5,452 nt of DNA from Sphingomonadaceae bacterium. Lineage in GTDB: Bacteria; Pseudomonadota; Alphaproteobacteria; Sphingomonadales; Sphingomonadaceae. Where the stretch lies: NCBI GenBank assembly GCA_016742125.1, contig JACVCM010000119.1:1-5452 (forward strand). The letters run 5' to 3'. Each line of letters opens with the position of its first letter. Position 1 is the stretch's first letter. The notes below the pieces were generated by a model. That model worked only from the letters and a program-made list of their open reading frames with translations. It did not search any database and was not told the DNA's origin. Both the position numbers and the translations under genes were made by a program. Of this stretch, positions 3,815-5,452 are shown piece by piece.

Positions 3815-5452
3815 ACTATCGACAAGACCTTCGACCCCGCCGCGATTGAGGCGAAATGGTACAAGCATTGGGAATCGACGGGCGCATTCCGTCCCGAACG
3901 CCCCGATGCGGAGCCCTATACGATCGTCAACCCCCCGCCCAATGTAACGGGCAGCCTCCACATCGGCCATGCCCTCGACAACACGTTGCAGGACATATTG
4001 ATCCGCCATGCCCGCATGCAGGGCAAAGATGCCCTCTGGGTCGTCGGCATGGACCATGCAGGTATCGCCACGCAGATGGTGGTCGAACGGCAGCTGGCGG
4101 AACGGCAACAGCGGCGTACGGATTTGACCCGCGATGAATTTGTCGCGAAAGTGTGGGAGTGGAAGGAAGAAAGCGGCGGTGCAATCACCGGTCAGTTGCG
4201 CCGTCTCGGCTGCTCGATGGACTGGGCCAACGAGCGATTCACGATGGACGAAGGCTTTTCAAAGGCAGTCATCAAGGTGTTCGTCGATCTCTACAATCAG
4301 GGCCTGCTCTACCGCGACAAGCGCCTCGTCAATTGGGACCCCAAGCTGAAGACTGCCATCTCCGACCTTGAAGTCGAGACGCACGAAGTCAAAGGCCATA
4401 TGTGGCACTTCAAATATCCGCTCGCGGGGGGTGAGACCTATGTCTATATCGAGCGCGACGCCGACGGCAATGTAACGCTGGAGGAAGAGCGCGACTATAT
4501 CTCGATCGCCACCACACGCCCCGAAACGATGCTGGGTGACGGCGCGGTGGCCGTGCATCCCGATGATGAACGCTACAAGCCGATTGTCGGCAAACTCTGC
4601 GAAATTCCTGTCGGCCCCAAAGAGCATCGGCGCCTGGTCCCGATCATTACCGATGAATATCCCGACCCCGATTTCGGTTCCGGCGCGGTCAAGATCACCG
4701 GCGCGCACGATCAGAATGATTATGGCGTGGCGCAGCGCAATAATATCCCGATGTACCGGCTGATGGACGAGGTCGCCGCGATGCGCAGCGACGGCGCGCC
4801 TTATGCGGACGCCGCTGCCCAGGCGCAGGCGATCATCGAAGGCGCCGACTGGTCCGCCGCCGATATCGACGCGTTGAACCTCGTCCCCGACGCCTATCGC
4901 GGGCTCGACCGTTATGAGGCGCGCAAGCGCGTCGTCGCCGATATCGACGCCGAAGGCCTGATGATTGCGGTTGAGGACAAGATCATACAACAGCCCTTCG
5001 GAGACCGGTCCGCAGTGGTTATCGAGCCGATGCTGACCGATCAATGGTATGTCGATGCGAAGACCTTGGCCGCACCCGCCATCGAAGCCGTGCGTTCCGG
5101 CGCGATCGATATCGTGCCGAAGTCATGGGAAAAAACCTATTTCAACTGGATGGAGAATATCCAGCCCTGGTGCGTATCGCGGCAGCTTTGGTGGGGACAC
5201 CGCATACCTGCATGGTTCGACGCCGACGGCAATATCTTTGTCGCCGAGGATGCAGCAGGCGCGCAGGCATTGGCGGGCGAAGGCTCCCAACTCAAGCAGG
5301 ACGAGGACGTTCTCGACCCCAGGTTTTCCTCCCCGCTCTGGCCCGTCGGGCCCCTGGGCTGGCCCGGCCCGGACCCCGGAATCACCCCCCCTTACCCGCA
5401 CGATGTGCGCGTCTCCGGCCTTTGCCTCCTTTGTCTCTTGGATGGGGCCATG
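3812..5452 (+). CDS. valS: Valyl-tRNA synthetase, N-terminal part (3' end outside window)
   Basis: 547 codons are present of a protein usually about 880-950 residues long. The enzyme is a cytoplasmic class Ia synthetase that charges tRNA-Val using ATP and edits misactivated threonine. Visible marks are PPPNVTGSLHIGHAL (41-55) with the HIGH signature at 50-53, then VNWDPKLKTAISDLEVE (173-189). The CP1 editing domain carries ATTRPETMLGD (233-243) and FGSGAVKITGAHDQND (288-303). PFGDRSAVVIEPMLTDQWYV (395-414) and WCVSRQLWWGHRIPAW (453-468) return to the catalytic core. The KMSKS loop lies beyond the window. ATG 3812 gives MTIDKTFDPAA, the usual family start; in-frame ATGs at 3758 and 3800 would add 18 or 4 residues and have no well-placed ribosome site. 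From residue 503 the sequence departs from the family (see the entry at 5318). Confidence 0.96.
   Translation, partial: MTIDKTFDPAAIEAKWYKHWESTGAFRPERPDAEPYTIVNPPPNVTGSLHIGHALDNTLQDILIRHARMQGKDALWVVGMDHAGIATQMVVERQLAERQQRRTDLTRDEFVAKVWEWKEESGGAITGQLRRLGCSMDWANERFTMDEGFSKAVIKVFVDLYNQGLLYRDKRLVNWDPKLKTAISDLEVETHEVKGHMWHFKYPLAGGETYVYIERDADGNVTLEEERDYISIATTRPETMLGDGAVAVHPDDERYKPIVGKLCEIPVGPKEHRRLVPIITDEYPDPDFGSGAVKITGAHDQNDYGVAQRNNIPMYRLMDEVAAMRSDGAPYADAAAQAQAIIEGADWSAADIDALNLVPDAYRGLDRYEARKRVVADIDAEGLMIAVEDKIIQQPFGDRSAVVIEPMLTDQWYVDAKTLAAPAIEAVRSGAIDIVPKSWEKTYFNWMENIQPWCVSRQLWWGHRIPAWFDADGNIFVAEDAAGAQALAGEGSQLKQDEDVLDPRFSSPLWPVGPLGWPGPDPGITPPYPHDVRVSGLCLLCLLDGAM
5318..5452 (+). other. Degraded valS segment, probable sequence-quality loss at contig end
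   Basis: The family pattern here is DVLDTWFSSALWPF, a T-L-G-W-P block, then GFDI(I/L)FFW.ARM. The window reads DVLDPRFSSPLWPVGPLGWP and ends SGLCLLCLLDGAM. The match becomes steadily poorer toward the last base, with G and C runs (a seven-C run at 5386-5392). The frame stays open, but the last 35 bases fit the expected motif better after an offset of one base. This looks like miscalls and small indels, not a real variant. Confidence 0.75.

Noticed and set aside
3664..3864. 66-codon minus-strand open frame overlapping the valS start
   Set aside because: It covers the palindrome cluster and the valS N-terminus, and has no ribosome site or recognisable domain.
4259..5044. 261-codon minus-strand open frame inside valS
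   Set aside because: Mirror of conserved ValS coding sequence; its Ile/Asp/Gly-rich repeats are the complement of ValS codon bias.
1..5452. CRISPR arrays, insertion sequences, tRNA or rRNA genes, attachment sites
   Set aside because: No spaced direct repeats, transposase frames, terminal inverted repeats or tRNA cloverleaf patterns were seen on either strand.

Overview
The window looks like chromosomal DNA of an alphaproteobacterium, most likely a sphingomonad (Sphingomonadales). The reasons are high GC with strong G/C preference at third codon positions, a TolC protein of the alphaproteobacterial type, a PopZ/DUF2497 protein (a family essentially confined to Alphaproteobacteria), and the gene order pcm - tolC - popZ - (amidohydrolase) - valS. 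From memory, much of that order is shared with Caulobacter and relatives. No database search was possible.

Layout: bases 1-200 hold the 3' end of pcm (protein-L-isoaspartate O-methyltransferase). It overlaps by 4 bases (TTGA) with tolC (197-1660), an outer-membrane efflux/type I secretion channel. A 28-base gap containing no promoter I can see leads to a short PopZ-family pole-organising protein (1689-2105). Its stop overlaps the start of an exported metal-dependent amidohydrolase (2105-3415) in the junction TGATG. All four genes lie on the plus strand, packed as one operon linking protein repair, envelope export, cell-pole organisation and probably periplasmic peptide or amide hydrolysis.

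Bases 3416-3811 are a 396-base gap between large genes, and they are not empty. The minus strand carries a compact candidate gene for a 23-residue hydrophobic protein (3519-3590) with an AAGGAG ribosome site at good spacing and a rho-independent terminator (3468-3491) behind it. Upstream of it, between it and valS, lies a cluster of dyads (3687-3739) that includes a perfect 9-1-9 palindrome at 3721-3739. This is a likely operator region that could serve either direction.

From 3812 to the window end runs valS (valyl-tRNA synthetase), covering the first 547 residues with the HIGH motif and the editing domain. The last ~135 bases (from about 5318) diverge sharply from the near-invariant ValS sequence expected there. 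The changes look like base-call errors at a contig end rather than biology. Nothing in the window is an obvious new defence or mobile system; the freshest signal is the small minus-strand gene with its dedicated signals and neighbouring operator-like palindromes.
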